From Ceratobasidium sp. AG-K (Eukaryota > Basidiomycota > Agaricomycetes > Cantharellales > Ceratobasidiaceae), in the NCBI GenBank assembly GCA_037039685.1, contig JAWNGF010000012.1:1-64000 (forward strand): a stretch of 64,000 bases of DNA, read 5' to 3'. Every line of letters starts with the position of its first letter. Positions within the stretch are counted from its first letter, which is position 1. The position numbers and the translations under genes were made by a program. Below the pieces are notes generated by a model. That model did no database searches. It was given only the letters and a program-made list of their open reading frames with translations, and was not told the origin of the DNA. Below are positions 14,062 through 26,371 of the stretch, one piece after another.

Positions 14062-15857
14062 TTAACGGGACTCGCCATTTTCACCGTCCGCAAATACCTT
14101 CATACCTTCTGACAGTTCTGCTCGTGGCCTCATTACTGTGAGAGTTTTCATTGCGGGTCGCGGGACCGCATTGACTGGGTTGGAGAACGCTTGCTCTAGC
14201 ACGCCATTGGGCTGTGCTCTGGTCGGCGCTCTATCCTGCGCTTGTGGTGGGGTGCTATTGTGGTGTTCTCTGGCTACAGCAAGGTGTGCGCGGAGTCTAG
14301 CTCTATTCAGGTCAACCACAAGCAAGTCCACTCCAGTATCAATATCTTCTTGCTGAGAGTCAACTGCGGGCTGGAGAGTTACGGCCCATAGCCCATCGGT
14401 GGACCATGGACAGGAGAATTCTCCCGCAATTGACCCAAGCCATGCTGTATCGCCACCCCAAGCTTCCCATGGTATTGGAACCGCGTCATCGACCCCTGCT
14501 GCGCCAGCGCTAGAGCCAATTGTTTGTTCAATTCTATTCAGGAGCGGATCAGAAGAGACAAGCAGAGTCCCCGCAGACTCAACCCAGTCCATTAGATCGT
14601 CATCGGGAGGAATAATGAGCGTCCTGATGTGGATGCATAGAAGATGATGCTGCGGTGGCGTCTCGTATATCCTGGAGGGGTATTTAGCCCATGTCTGCTC
14701 GTAAAAGGTTGATAGTCTGGGGAGGCTGGATGTATATGCCTTAACAGAGAGTGTATTTTGTTCGACGCGTAGATCGGGTAGCACAAAAGTAGCCACATGA
14801 CGAGGGGCTTCGGGTTGCGCTTGATGCGGGTACTTGTGTCTGTGAAACTGGTAAACATCCAGGCCACCCAAGGTGCTGAAGGCCTCATTGGTGTCCGAGT
14901 TGTCTGTATAGGTGGGACTTGCGGGACTGGGGATGAGAACATGCTCGGGAGAGAGGAAACAGAAGGAAGGCGATTGTAATGGAACTTCAAGATGCTAAAA
15001 AGGCTAGAATGAGCTATTTGTGCTAAAATAATAATTACACAATGACTCACTACGAGCTCAGCACCATTAACCCAGTCAAATATCACCAGAACGCTTGACT
15101 GTCCCACTTGCGTTGAGTAAAGATACATGATACCCACAAGGTTGCCAAAGGCCTGAAGAACGAATCCTCTGTCCGAAGAATCACCTGTCAGAACCAAGTC
15201 ATGCGCTGCACCGGTAAGCAGTGAAGCTGCTGCTGCTGGATGGGGCTCATTAGTCGACATGGTTCTAAAGTTGAGTCGGTAGTGTCGATCTTCCTTGGCC
15301 TCTAGATAGACCATAAAGTCCCACTCGGGCTGCATTGCGAAGCCCCATAAGTTGAACCCAATGTCGTGATACCAGTGTCTATGGCCTGTTCCCTTATTCG
15401 TAGATGGAAGTTTGTCAAAGCGTATTGCGCGTGCGAGTCCGATTGTTGGGATAGTGGCATAGCCACACGCAAGCACGCCATCCACAAGGTATGTCCATCG
15501 AACTGGCTTTGGGAGCAGCTCGATCGATTCTAATTCAACTAGTTCGCCTCGCTGCCGCCGTTGCATTTGCTTGCGTAGCACTTTGATCTTGTCGGGGTAG
15601 CTCATATCAAGTCGCGGGATTACGGGAGCGACGTAGCCGCAAGTGTCCAGTTCGAGAATATATTGAAGGTATTCATCCAATGCCACTATATCGCAGAGCC
15701 GACGGCAGACCTGAGGTTAGATTAGCAGATATATGATTGTTATAGCGGCAGAGCCTACCCGTTGACATCGTCGTATATCCAGTGGACTGGTCAAACCAAC
15801 GATCCTTACGATTAGTTCAATCGAAAGCGCAGTGAACACAATGGGCGTCAGTGGCAT
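14062..15857 (-). CDS. F-box-like protein, family copy A (intact)
   Basis: Probable substrate receptor of an SCF ubiquitin ligase. Exon 1 from ATG 15857 encodes MPLTPIVFTALSIELIVRIV and then LTSPLDIRRCQR, a degenerate F-box; exon 2 opens VCRRLCDIVALDEYLQYI. This split F-box (L-P-x-E-L-I, then a VCR-x-L start) is shared by the other copies in the window. The middle part carries the family signatures LPSTNKGTGHRHW, FAMQPEWDFMVYLE and FRTMSTNEPHPAA. After an intron near 15050-14985 a third exon begins near IPSPASPTYTDNSD and runs through PIPWEAWGGDTAWLGS and FSNPVNAVPRPAM to the stop at 14062. No stops or frameshifts interrupt it. The target protein is unknown. Confidence 0.75.
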
Positions 15858-16497
15858 GATGGTTCAACAGAGATGAAACCCAGGATTTCGCCACAACTGT
15901 GATGCATGCGTGGGTTCAAGAAGGTTGAGTAATATCCAATGACATGGATGTGACTCAAATCTCCCAAATTTTCTGATTGTTTCCGTACTGACCTTACATC
16001 GCATCATCGGCTCATACGAAATTCGCTCCATGCTAACTACCAGAGCTGGCTGTTGGGGCGCGGCTTTGGTCACATCTCTCCGCCGAATGTCCGTTTTATT
16101 TCACGAACACAATATTGCTGGTGTTGCTACTTCCTTCTGTAAAGGTGTGATGCCATCGGTACCAGCACTGGTAGAAAATCAATCCCAAATTCCTTTCGCA
16201 GTCTTCCTATAAGTTCGCATGCCAGCTCTAAGTATCCCTTACTCGCAGATCTACATTCATAGCAGTGGCACGTTTCTCCACTTCATTATACCTCGATTTC
16301 AACTGGTTCTTAAGCGCCTTCATTAAGCCTCCCTTACCACACATATACAACTACCCCCTTGATTGCTGAACGCCCGTGCTGGGGTTCCTGTCAACTATGA
16401 GTCGTTAGTGTTCGAACGTTCCGTAGAGTCCACCATGTGTTGTATAATACTCAACTTGAGGGTTAGGGTGCTCCCTGCCACTATGAACCCATATTCG
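15858..16497. other. Upstream region of F-box-like copy A
   Basis: No gene recognised. The stretch nearest 15858 should hold the promoter of the minus-strand F-box-like gene. A minus-strand frame near 16073-15864 is open for 69 codons but resembles nothing. Confidence 0.4.
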
Positions 16498-16640
16498 CCG
16501 GACAATCCGCAGGTTCTCTGCGGATAAGTCAGATCTTGGAGTCCGTGTGACTTGGGCGATGCGAAATATCCACAGGAGTTCTGCGGAAAGTGGCCAAAAT
16601 CCGCAGAACTCCTACGGATATGCACCTGCGCATTGTCCGG
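16498..16640. mobile_element. MITE-like nested palindrome, 143 bp
   Basis: The two ends form a 17-bp inverted repeat with one mismatch: ccggacaatccgcaggt at 16498-16514 and acctgcgcattgtccgg at 16624-16640. Inside it lies a second, 22-bp inverted repeat (16566-16587 against 16600-16621) with two mismatches around a 12-bp loop, built on the word ctgcgga. A further ccgcag...ctgcgg pair lies near the left end. The size, terminal repeats and lack of coding capacity fit a miniature inverted-repeat element. No target-site duplication is evident. Confidence 0.55.
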
Positions 16641-16649
16641 AGAACAGGG

Positions 16650-17300
16650 CCTCATAGTGTGCCAGAGACCACAACTTCAGAGTTAAACTGTTTTAGCAAG
16701 ACTTTCGGGGCTATATTAGAGTCCTCTGCGCTCAGTGTTTTCGCTATTTGCCATCACATGGTAGGTGTTCGCTATCCCGGTGCCTGTACTCAGCGCCAGC
16801 TCGGTTTCCCTGCGAGGTTCCGGGATCGCGTTGACCGGGCTAGAGAATGCGCCATAACATGTCTTCATTTTCTCGAGTGACTGGCACCTGTTCTTGCTTT
16901 CGGTTACTGGGTAGACTATCCTGGCCAGCATTGCGCGCCCGAAGCCTTGTCGCGTCAAAATTAATCACGCGTAAGCGTAGATCGCTAATTTCATCTCCCG
17001 AACTCGTCGAGCCTTGAACCGTGGTAGCCAGCCGCCCGACAGTGGACCACGGACATATGAAATGAGTGGGTGAGACTTAATCCAGGACGGCAAGTATCTA
17101 AGGTTGTATACTGGCAAGGTTGGTCGGGCGAGATCTTAGGTGCAGTCACACGAGATCAGGTCCACATACACACATCGTATTACTATCGCAATGACATCCC
17201 TCGCTCCTATTTTGGTAGCCACTGGATAGCCACCTGCAAGGCGCAAATATGCCTCATATGGGTGGATATGCTCTGAGCTACAAGTGTATGTGTTATTTAC
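16650..17300 (-). pseudogene. Remnant of an F-box-like family member (3' part)
   Basis: On the minus strand, 16860-16730 encodes FSSPVNAIPEPRRETELA and YHVMANSENTE, closely matching the C-terminal region of copy B (FSNPVNAIPEPRRENLVV, YDIMANSESGE). Further upstream, up to about 17100, the sequence still aligns with copy B around the gtggaccacggaca block, but frames are broken by indels. No F-box exon is visible upstream. A dead, 5'-truncated paralogue. Confidence 0.7.
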
Positions 17301-17722
17301 TGTTGTGATTCAGGCTTGAATAACAGTAACCGACAGAACTCCAGGAGTAGGTTAAACCCAAGCGGACCGGCAAAATGAGGCGCTGTAAACGCACATCCCA
17401 TGACCTTGAGGGTGTTCAATCGGTCCGATATTTACACGCCCAATTCTATATCAAGCTGGGTACGTACGCATCTTTTGATAGAGTATTGTGTTCTTCAGTT
17501 TATTCTACCCTAAAAGCTTACATTCTCGGCGTACAACAATCGCGAATCAGGGGTCGCGTGATGCAACCATGGCCGCGCTTCCCGAGTTCCCCTTTATTAA
17601 CCTTAGGTTTAGCGACTCAATACATCCTAGGATTGTTCCGACAACAATGGAAGGATATAAAAGCTATGGCTCCTTGAATCACAGTGCAATATCCTCCAGC
17701 TCTTACTCATTATTCTACAAGG

Positions 17723-18752
17723 ATGATGCCACTCAAGTCTGATCTCGCCCGTTCGCTCGTTGTAGCGTCCTTCCTATGCGCAGCGAATGCAGCGCCCAAT
17801 GGCAATCGTGAGCATGCCCCCGCCATGCTCTTTGCACTGCTGATATTTCCAGATCTAGGTGTCCGTCAGCCAATCGTTGATGAACGTGGCCCTGATGTAC
17901 GACAGACCAACCAAACCCGCACCACATGGAAATTCGGAGTGGTGCTGTACCCAATGGTCATCACGTCAGACTTCCAATAAGTGTATATCGTACCCCGTGA
18001 AATTATCTATTCTAACATGATATCTGCACAGGTCCAATGGAGCTTCTTACATTCTTGGCGAAAGGTTTCCCATCGCAGACGCTCCCAAGTTGGCCGCGCG
18101 CTCAATACGAATTTGAAATAGACTATCTGGCAGAAACCATGGATCTGGTTGTCCCAGGTGTGGGTCCACCAGTGGCTCCTTCCAAATCTTTTAGTCAGGT
18201 GAATACCACCCAATACGATATTCTTCTCGTTCCTGGTGGTACGTAGATATTACTTGAATGAATTCCAGGTCCTGATAAGTGGATATATGCAATCAGGTCC
18301 AGAGCCGGGTCCAGCTTTGCTTTCCCACGCCGTCCTCGATTTCATCAAACTTCAGACGCCGGGCCTACAGTATCTACTCGGGGTATGCACTGGTAGTTGG
18401 CTCTTGGCTCATGCTGGAGTTCTGGATGGAAAGAACGCGACCACGAACAAGGGGTCGTTCAAGCAGATCAAGGTCGGGAATAATACAGCAGCTCCCAGAA
18501 ATCCAATGTTGATTAACTCGATATTAGGAAGAAACAAGCAAAAGCATCAACTGGATTCCGAAGGCTCGCTGGGTCGTCGACAACACTACGTGGACGAGTT
18601 CTGGGGTATTCGCCGGCACGGACATGGCACATGCTTTCATCCAGCACTTGGCCGGTCCCGAGTTTGCGACCAAGGTCCGTAACACCGTCGAGCTGAGGGC
18701 CGCCACCCAGGACGATGACGATTTTGCTGAGGTGTTCGGTTTGTTGGACTAG
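17723..18752 (+). CDS. DJ-1/PfpI family protein with signal peptide
   Basis: A class I glutamine-amidotransferase-like (DJ-1/PfpI) protein. The ATG at 17723 starts a likely signal peptide, MMPLKSDLARSLVVASFLCA, with a small-residue cleavage region ANAAPNG. After an intron the chain continues RTTWKFGVVLYPM, then GPMELLTFLAKGFPSQ and TTQYDILLVPGG. The nucleophile elbow is GVCTGSWLLAHAGVLDGK, with the Cys expected to be catalytic. The VCTG form is typical of the isonitrile-hydratase/ThiJ side of the family rather than of parkinsonism DJ-1. The last exon has WIPKARWVVDNTTWTSSGV (the usual His is replaced by Arg in ARWV) and FAGTDMAHAFIQHL, ending EVFGLLD at 18752. Four short introns; intact. Substrate unknown. 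Confidence 0.82.
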
Positions 18753-19184
18753 CCTGTTGTTTTGTGATGCGAACTCCGCATGGCTTGGGTACTAAATATG
18801 TTCGACTAACAATATACGCCGTGCCCTTTTTGGCGGAGGGCCTAGTCTAAGAATATAGTGTCAATTTACACAAAACCTGCTCGATCATCCAAACTAGCTT
18901 TTGTAGTTTGGCTTTGACCGCTCTGCCCAACAAGGATTGTCCTCCAAGATTGTGATACTATTATATTATAACGCCACAGCTTCTTCCAAATGAAGTTTCA
19001 ATGCCAACTACACTAGGATTAGTTAGTTAATCCACCCCCTTTATACTGAACAGTTGCTCTATAGCTAGGCTTAAGTTTGCAGGCCCGATCCAAGTATTTA
19101 TTAATTTCTAAAAAATCTAAATTCATGGTTGTGACTCGTTGCTCCGCTCCTTTGCGCCTCAAATTCAACTTGACGAAGGAGTGA
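18753..19184. other. Non-coding region downstream of the DJ-1/PfpI gene
   Basis: AT-rich and without a believable open frame on either strand. It should include the 3' untranslated region of the DJ-1/PfpI gene. Confidence 0.45.
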
Positions 19185-19330
19185 ATTGTTTTAGCAAGAC
19201 TTCTAGGTCGTCTTAGCGTCCTCTACACTGACTGTATTCGCTATTCGTCATTATATGATACCTCTTTGCTATATCTGGGCTCGGGCTTAATGCCACCAGG
19301 GCATCACGAAACCGGGCCCAGGCTGGCCAA
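19185..19330 (-). pseudogene. Small remnant of the F-box-like family
   Basis: Bases 19185-19300 align with 16684-16800, sharing tgttttagcaagact and the following gtcctct-cactga-tgt-ttcgctatt block, with frequent mismatches. Only the extreme 3' end of a family copy survives and no frame is open. Confidence 0.55.
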
Positions 19331-19665
19331 TGTATATAAGTGTGAAACAGTACATACGATTCTCACCTGCGCATATTGTTTACTTTTTTCTGACACGCGT
19401 GTACCAGGTACGTATCAGACACCGCCCCTTTCGCATGAAGGGTGAATTTCCATCAGTCCGGGATAGCACGTGTCGATCCTGTCATCATGGCCGATTTCGT
19501 CATGTACATACATTTCAGAGTGAATATAACAGCAGGTGTACAGTCTGGGAGAAAGGCGGCACCATTTATACCACGTAGCTTATCTCTCACTCAAGCTCCT
19601 ACCACGTATTCACGAGGACCCCCTTGGTTTTAGGATGTTCCTGCACAACGAGAGCTGTTAGTACG

Positions 19666-21573
19666 TCATAGAAATGCTTCGTAGTACTCAGCTTCATGGA
19701 TCAAACTCTCTCTACGAATAGCCACAATTTTGGAAACAAAATATTCTGTCTCAGCTAAACGCTCCAAATCGTTTCGTCTGCCTTGATACTCGCCGCTTTC
19801 GCTATTCGCCATTATATCGTACCAGCTTGCTATGTCTGGGTTCTGGTCTAGTACCACCAGGTTTTCTCTTCGAGGTTCTGGAATCGCGTTGACTGGGTTA
19901 GAGAACCCTCGCCTCAACACACTGCTGCTATAAGTGACCATCATTCCCCGTAGTACTATTTGGTGAACGGGGTGATCTTCTTGGTCGGGGACGCGGACCC
20001 AAGGTCTAATTGGGCTTAAATCGACTATGCGTAAGCTCGGCTCATTGATCCCATACCCTTGGCTCGATGTGCCTAGCACCGTGACGGCTAGTTGCCCCTC
20101 GATGGACCATGGACAGCAGGATTGGTAGGGATATGACTCGAGCCAGAACGAGTTGTTACCCCAGGACTCCCACGAGATTGAGACCCAGCGATTGGGAATC
20201 TCGATGATACCGCTATCTCGCCCAAGTAATTGGTAAATGGTGTGCAGAAGAAACTGAGTGGGCATAAGCAGAGTACTTGAGCAGTGTTCAGAATTGAACG
20301 GATTGAGGTCCTCAGGATCCTGATTTTTATAAGCGGGAATAACGGTTACTTGAACCCGAATATGCAGGAAATAATTGTTCCGCGGCGACTCGTATACCTT
20401 GGTGAATATCTTGACCATTCCTCCCTGTGCAAGTCTGAAAGTCCCGGAAGAGTCTAACTATACGCTGTAACCCATTGAGTCTCCCACCCATTATCTAGCC
20501 TGGGTAACAGACCTTGAGGCTGGGCCTGGGCAATGCCGTGGTCGCTCTGAATCTCATAGACATCTAACCAACCAGGGGAGTATCCTTCAACGTTAAACTC
20601 TCCCAATGACTGTAGATCTAAGTATAACAAGGTGCTTCGACGAATGGAAGCAAAAGCTAAGGTCACCGGTCATGTAATTTACAAGACGCTAACAGTGTCG
20701 CTACTCAGTCAGTCACATAACCCCAGCCATTATGCACACACCTACTCCCACCTCCAATCCGGAGATCCAGTCAAAGACCGCGATCGTACAAGCTAACACA
20801 CGAGATTCCTGGAGCCGGAGCGTGTGCATGGTGCCGATAAGATTCCCATAGACTTGTATATCAAACTGACAGTGCGGTTGTTTCGTGCTCATTGCCAGGT
20901 CACGGGGTGCATTGGGCCAGGTTACCGCTGCCGGATGTGGCTTATTTGTGGACATGGTCCGCAGATGGAGTGTGTATAGTCAATCCCCTCCGTTAAATAC
21001 CAAGTCGTTGTGCTGGGAAAATCCTGTTTTTTCCTCCAGTAAAACCAATAGGTTATACTCGGGCTAGATTGCAAAGTAACCGATGTCGAACTCGAACTGG
21101 AATTGCCACTACCGCCGCCCAGTGCCTTTGTTCGCGGAGGGTAGTTCATAAAAGCAGATATTACGCATTACTCTCCGCGAGAAGGAGTCCCGTGGCCGCA
21201 TGCTAGTATCCCGTCCACAAAGCAATGCATCAGCACCCGCTGCTTAGTAGGAAACTCGATGAATGTTGGTTCGATTGGTCCGGCGTGGCTCCACTACTTG
21301 TGTCTACGTAGAAATCGAACCTTGTCGGCATAACTCAGGCCGAGTCTAAGAACTGTAGGCGGAACGTACCCGCACGCGTCCAGTTCGAGAATGTACTGCA
21401 AGTAGTGGTCCTCGACTACCAGATCGCGTAGTCGCCGACAGACCTGAGGTATAGGCCAGTACAGTGTCGTTCTGAGATTATAGCCTGGTCTGTGGACATT
21501 GTCGTATTTCCACAGGAGTCAGTATACCCATTAGAAACACGATCAGCTCGTGTGGGAGATCGACGAATGGCAT
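19666..21573 (-). pseudogene. F-box-like protein, family copy B (broken)
   Basis: A full-length relative of copy A. The F-box exon from ATG 21573 gives MPFVDLPHELIVFLMGILTP, a better F-box than copy A. Exon 2 continues with YLQYILELDACGYVPP and later RTMSTNEPHPAA-like sequence (MSTNKPHPAAVTW, near 20955). At least three lesions are visible. There is an in-frame TAG at 21066-21064, where copy A reads FAMQPEW and copy B reads FAI-stop-PEY. A second stop or frameshift occurs near 21150-21180. A frame change at about 20450 separates WVTAYS from MVKIFTKVYESPRNN. The last 250 codons to 19666 remain open and end AEYYEAFL. The recent look of the open stretches suggests late inactivation. Confidence 0.75.
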
Positions 21574-23997
21574 GGGCACTACGATGGCGCGGTGGTGACT
21601 CCTTGATCGGGTATGGGTGGAGATCACATAAGCGATGCATATACTTGATGGACCGCCGGCGACATCGCCGACATAACACATGCCCAGCCTCCATCGGCAC
21701 GACGTTGTGATATAAATAGGGAAGAAAATCGGATCGCTGATCCAACGGGTTGAACTGTGCCAAATGATTTGTAATCAGATACGACGTCACCCGTGAACAC
21801 GTTGTGGCTGTCCAAAACGGTTCAGCTCGGGTGTACCAAAAGAAGATGAACTGAACTGACCTGATTCGCAGAGCTGCGGCTCAAGCGCTTAGCATATAGC
21901 CAGATGTCTAGAATTGTAAATAAGTGGGAAAAAAGCTATTAAATTCGCAGCTGACTTGTACGTGCACGCAAACCACCCTTCTTCCCAGCTGCCTTTCTGT
22001 TAGCCCCCACAATGTCTGCTCCGGAGGCTTTATCGACAGCCGACAGGTTGGTTAAACCCACCACTGGCTCGAACGAGCCTATCAAACTCCACGAACTGGG
22101 TAAACTGGACGATCATGCCGCATGGGACTTCTCGGATGCCGATATCTGTGGTGCGTATGGTACCCGATTATGAATCTCGATTAATCTGTCTAAGCTGATG
22201 CATTCTCTCCAGAAGCGGGCGCGTTGGCCTGGAGATCCCCAGTATACGACCATTTTAATCTTGGGGTTGATCGTGTTTATATTCGTGCACCCCTGGTATC
22301 GCGTACCGAGGTTCCGAGTCACTTAGTCTTTGTATTCACATGCAAGCACGAGCCCACAAAGTGTAAGGTGCGACGTAAGCGACAGGAGACTGGTCGCTCG
22401 GGTACTGGTAACTTTAGCCGGGCTATTGAGACATGCAACAAGCGCCGTGGCGTGTCTGACAGCGTCGCCACTGCGCCCGAATTTCCGTTCTCGCAACTCG
22501 CATTTCGGGTACTCCTAACACTTTGGTGTGCAGTCAACCACCGACCTTTTAACATGCTCGCCGATCCCCTCTTCTTGGAGATTGTTCGCCTCCTTCGGGC
22601 AGAAGCAATTGTTCCATGCCCACAAACGATTTCGAACGATCTGGCATACCTTTACAACCTTGCTGCCCTGAGAATCAGTGAAACCTTTGCAGTACGTGCA
22701 TCACGTTGAACATTTAGCGTTTTATTTTGCTTACTTCAGCACTATTTAGCAAGGCGAGGACGGTGTTCACCTAGCGATTGATGGCTGGTCAAGTCCTTTA
22801 ACTGCCTCGTTTCTTGGTGTTGTTGTGTTCTGGCGCCAGGATGGTCGTATATGGCGCTCCGTGCTGGAGTTTATACAGTAAGTACTGACTGTATGCGTTA
22901 ATTAGATCTCATTCGGGCTACTAATTGGCAAACATAGTTTAACTGCAAGACATACTGGCGCATACATGGCCGAGAGGACCCTTGAATGTCTGAACCGATT
23001 CAACGTTACTCATCGGGTATGTTACTTCATCATCTACGACCAAAATCTAAGTACGCATATATATACAGGTTATGTCTATCTGCCTTGATAATGCCAAGAG
23101 TAACGAGACATTCATTAAGCATCTGGCACCCCATCTACCCAGGTTCCGTGGTGCTTCAGATTGAGTCCGTTGCACAGCCCACATTATCAATCTCGTTGCA
23201 AAGGTACATATGTATTCCTTCTGTAAGAAACCAATCTAACTATAATAGGCATTCATGGGCCCCTTTACACGGCCAACAGCTAAGAAGCGCAAGGCAATTG
23301 AGAAACCAAGCTCATTGTCAAAGAAGCCCACCCGAGGTAATCAACTCCCGGCCCAGGAGACCCATGCAAGCATGTCTGCGACTCCAAACCAACATGTACC
23401 CGCCACCTCCGAGCCACCGGTTGATGAGACTGTGGGGTCAGCTTCTGATGAGTTGGCCATTCCTCCAGAAGATGGCGACGAGAGCATGGATGCCTATGAT
23501 CGGGCAGTTGCACAAGACGCGGTTCTTACTGTACTGAATGAGATGAAAGCTAGCCATGGGCTTCATATATCCGATAGCAAGCTTAGGGAGGCTCAGGAGC
23601 TATTTCCAAAGGTGCGCTCACGTTCAAAATGTCGCATTTTATGCTAATTGTACGCATATACCCACGTTATCGACAGATTGCAGGATTTGCTCACCGGATA
23701 CACAACAGCGACACTCTTTACATTGGATTCAAGGCAACACGACACGGGTTCAAGGAGAAGCTGACAACAAAGAAAGAAGTCCCAACCCCACCAGTTTCGA
23801 CTCGCTGGAACTCTGACCTTGCGTGCGCCAAAACCCACCGCGATTTACGTGAGCCAATTGCAGCAATGACCAGTACGAAATCCAAGACGAGTGATCTAAC
23901 CGAGTATCACTTGTCTCCCGGGCAGTGGCACTTACTGTCTGAGGCCTGTGATTGTTTACCGGTATGATTGTTTTGCTTTCAATCCCATTGCTTATTA

Positions 23998-24338
23998 TTG
24001 CGATTTGCAAAAGTACTCGCCACCAGGGTTTCGTTTTGAAAATTCGACTGCCATGATAGAAATCGTCATAACTCCTCAGAGAAGTTACTTTGATGAATGC
24101 CATTAGGCTATTTAGAATCGCGCTCTCGCTGCGTACAAAATGGTATAGCCCACATGTCGAAATTCTGAGTACTAAGAAAACCGCTCCCCAACCGTATTTC
24201 GACGTTTGCGTGACATTCAGAGAGAGTAAGAGTCTGAAAGTCTCCAGAAGTACTCAATAGCCGTGTGTGAATTGATACGCAAAAAGAACGGACCAATTTG
24301 GTGATGGTTAGGTGGGGATTCGGGTCCCCTCAATCCGC
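23998..24338 (+). repeat. Left terminal inverted repeat of nested element
   Basis: About 341 bp. Near-identical in inverted orientation to 25003-25345, apart from a diverged patch after the first 32 bp. Confidence 0.85.
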
Positions 24339-25002
24339 TGCAGTAGGTATCTTCAGTTCATTACTAAAAACAGCTTATATCGTATTTACGGTGGTACAAA
24401 ATGTATTCGATATACTCAAATAGTCATGTTGGAAACTATTCAGAGCCCTAGTCTTCTCGCAGTGAAGTAAACATGTGTTGGGCGGCAGGAGCCGATGTTT
24501 TTTCGAACTTCAATACCACGTACTTAGTGGGTATCATTTGGTTCAGGATTTTATTCCGGTTCGAATGAGCTACTTTCTGTATCACCCCATTCTGTTTGCA
24601 TGCAGATATATTAGTTTCTCTGAAAAGCCGGTTCAGAGACCATCAACATGATCCGCGGATCGGCGGCTTGGCGTCAGGGTCTGGGTTGGGCTCAGCTCGG
24701 TGGTCAAAGAATCGGTTAGACTGCCCTTGTGTTACACCAAAGTAAGGCAAATTATAGTAAAAACGAGTTCTAATTTAGTGCATAATGTGTCTTGTATGCT
24801 TATATACTATCATGGAACGATATTTGCATGTCCACCATGCTGGTTCTGAGGCGAAGCCAGTACTGCTTTTGAGCTTTGGCCTGAGCTTCGTGAAGGCAAT
24901 AGGGCATGTACGTCCACCCCTCGCGTTAGAGGGATGTATTATATGTAGTTATGTATTCAATAAAATCGGTTTCTGCTAGTCATTCGAAGTGGTCTCCCCC
25001 GG

Positions 25003-25345
25003 CGGATTCAGGGGGCCCGAATCCCCACCTAACCATCACCAAATTGGTCCGTTCTTTTTGCGTATCAATTCACACACGGCTATTGAGTACTTCTGGAGAC
25101 TTTCAGACTCTTACTCTCTCTGAATGTCACGCAAACGTCGAAATACGGTTGGGGAGCGGTTTTCTTAGTACTCCGAATTTCGACACGTAGGCTATACCAT
25201 TTTGTGCGCAGCGAGGGCGCGATTAGAATGAGCTATGATTGACTCTCTATAAGCCATATCCTGGGCCACTATAGTGTATTTTCTGGGTGGTGTCCAAAGT
25301 TTGAAAAAGTTGGACCCTGGTGGCGAGTACTTTTGCAAATCGCAG
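25003..25345 (-). repeat. Right terminal inverted repeat of nested element
   Basis: Inverted partner of 23998-24338. The best-conserved blocks surround tcaccaaattggtccgttct and the outermost 30 bp. Confidence 0.85.
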
Positions 25346-26371
25346 TAATAGATCTGGTTATCTGGTCCAGGTATTCAAAGAACCTACGCTCTGTTTCTCT
25401 CAAAAAGAAACACCCCTCCTGCACGAGGTCATCCCAACCTTTCAAGTGCTAAAGGCCCAACTCGAAATGATGAGGGATGCACCCGATTACGAACTGCAAG
25501 CGATCACACGAGTTGCAGCGCAAGCTGCACTGCACGTCCTCAACAAATACCTTGAGCTTACAGAAGCGTCAACTCTAGTTTGGATTGCAGTTGGTACGTA
25601 GTACTTGGTTTGCTCCGATATCAATTTCCATGTCTCTGAGGATAATTTATTCTATATATAGTTATGTGCCCTTGGTACAAGCTCGATTGGTTTGTGCTCA
25701 ACCGGTTTGATCGAACTCGAATCGATAAAATTCGAGCGGATACATACCAACTATATTCAACCTACGAGCTTACCTCCAAGCAGCCATCCTCAATGGCATC
25801 AGGAGACAGTAGCACCCAGGCTACGAACTCAGACTCTACACCTCAGGTATAACGTTTTTGAATCTGTCCTGATACTCGCTCACTCAGCAAAATAGCGCCC
25901 TTGGATGCACATGCTGCATAACCACGTCGCCAAATCCTCAGCAACCGTATCGACTCCTATCTCGATTTCCGACTATCTCACATCTCCCGCTTCTACTCGA
26001 GCGGAGATTGAGCGCGCTGGCGGGCTTTTGGCGTATTGGTCGCGCGAACTAAGCTTAGGCTCTCCACTTGCTCGTATGGCACTCGACGTTCTCAGCGCCC
26101 CCGGTATGTACATGTATTCCTGCTAATTCACACATTTCCGTTTGCTAATACTAGCCACGTTTGGTTAGCAACATCTGTTGATGCCGAGCGTGCGTTTTCA
26201 GGCGGACGCATGGCAGTCAATTACAGGCAACACCGAATGGGCTTGTCAACTTTCCGTGCAAAGATGGCCATCGGCGCGTGGTACGGAACCCCTCTCTTAG
26301 AGGATATTGATGCGGTCATGGAGATTCTGGAGGGTCGAGGCACTACAATCCCCGATCCATTGAATCTTTAA

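Larger units (their letters stand above)
23998..25345. mobile_element. Non-autonomous long-TIR element nested in a hAT intron, 1348 bp
   Basis: The ends mirror each other: ttgcgatttgcaaaagtact at the left and its complement at the right end (agtacttttgcaaatcgcag), with one mismatch at the tip. Each end is bordered by TA (23996-23997 and 25346-25347), the target duplication expected of Tc1/mariner-type insertion. The inverted repeats extend about 340 bp (23998-24338 and 25003-25345), with a diverged patch about 30-100 bp from each tip. The 660-bp centre has no transposase frame, so it must be mobilised in trans if at all. It lies in the short intron between the CDCLP and VFKEPTLCFSQ exons of the hAT gene. 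Confidence 0.85.
22012..26371 (+). mobile_element. hAT-family transposase gene (BED zinc finger, one in-frame stop)
   Basis: Transposase of a cut-and-paste hAT element. The ATG at 22012 starts MSAPEALSTADRLVKPTT. A BED-type zinc finger follows: SPVYDHFN, then FTCKHEPTKCKVRRKRQ and AIETCNKRRGV. The RNase H-like core shows LAIDGWSSPLTASFLGVVVF (first Asp), CLDNAKSNETFIKHLAPHLP (second Asp) and CTAHIINLVAK. The C-terminal dimerisation region is LARMALDVLSAP followed by ATSVDAERAFSGGRMAVNY, including the catalytic Glu. About ten short introns. An in-frame TGA at 23162-23164 (GASD-stop-VRC) sits where an Arg codon is expected. A separate 1.35-kb element lies within the intron that starts at 23961. 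I could not find the hAT terminal repeats or the 8-bp duplication. Confidence 0.85.

Noticed and set aside
14592..15686. Single 364-codon exon for F-box-like copy A
   Set aside because: The frame runs through an intron near 15050-14985 and loses family similarity after it; the conserved C-terminal part is in another frame.
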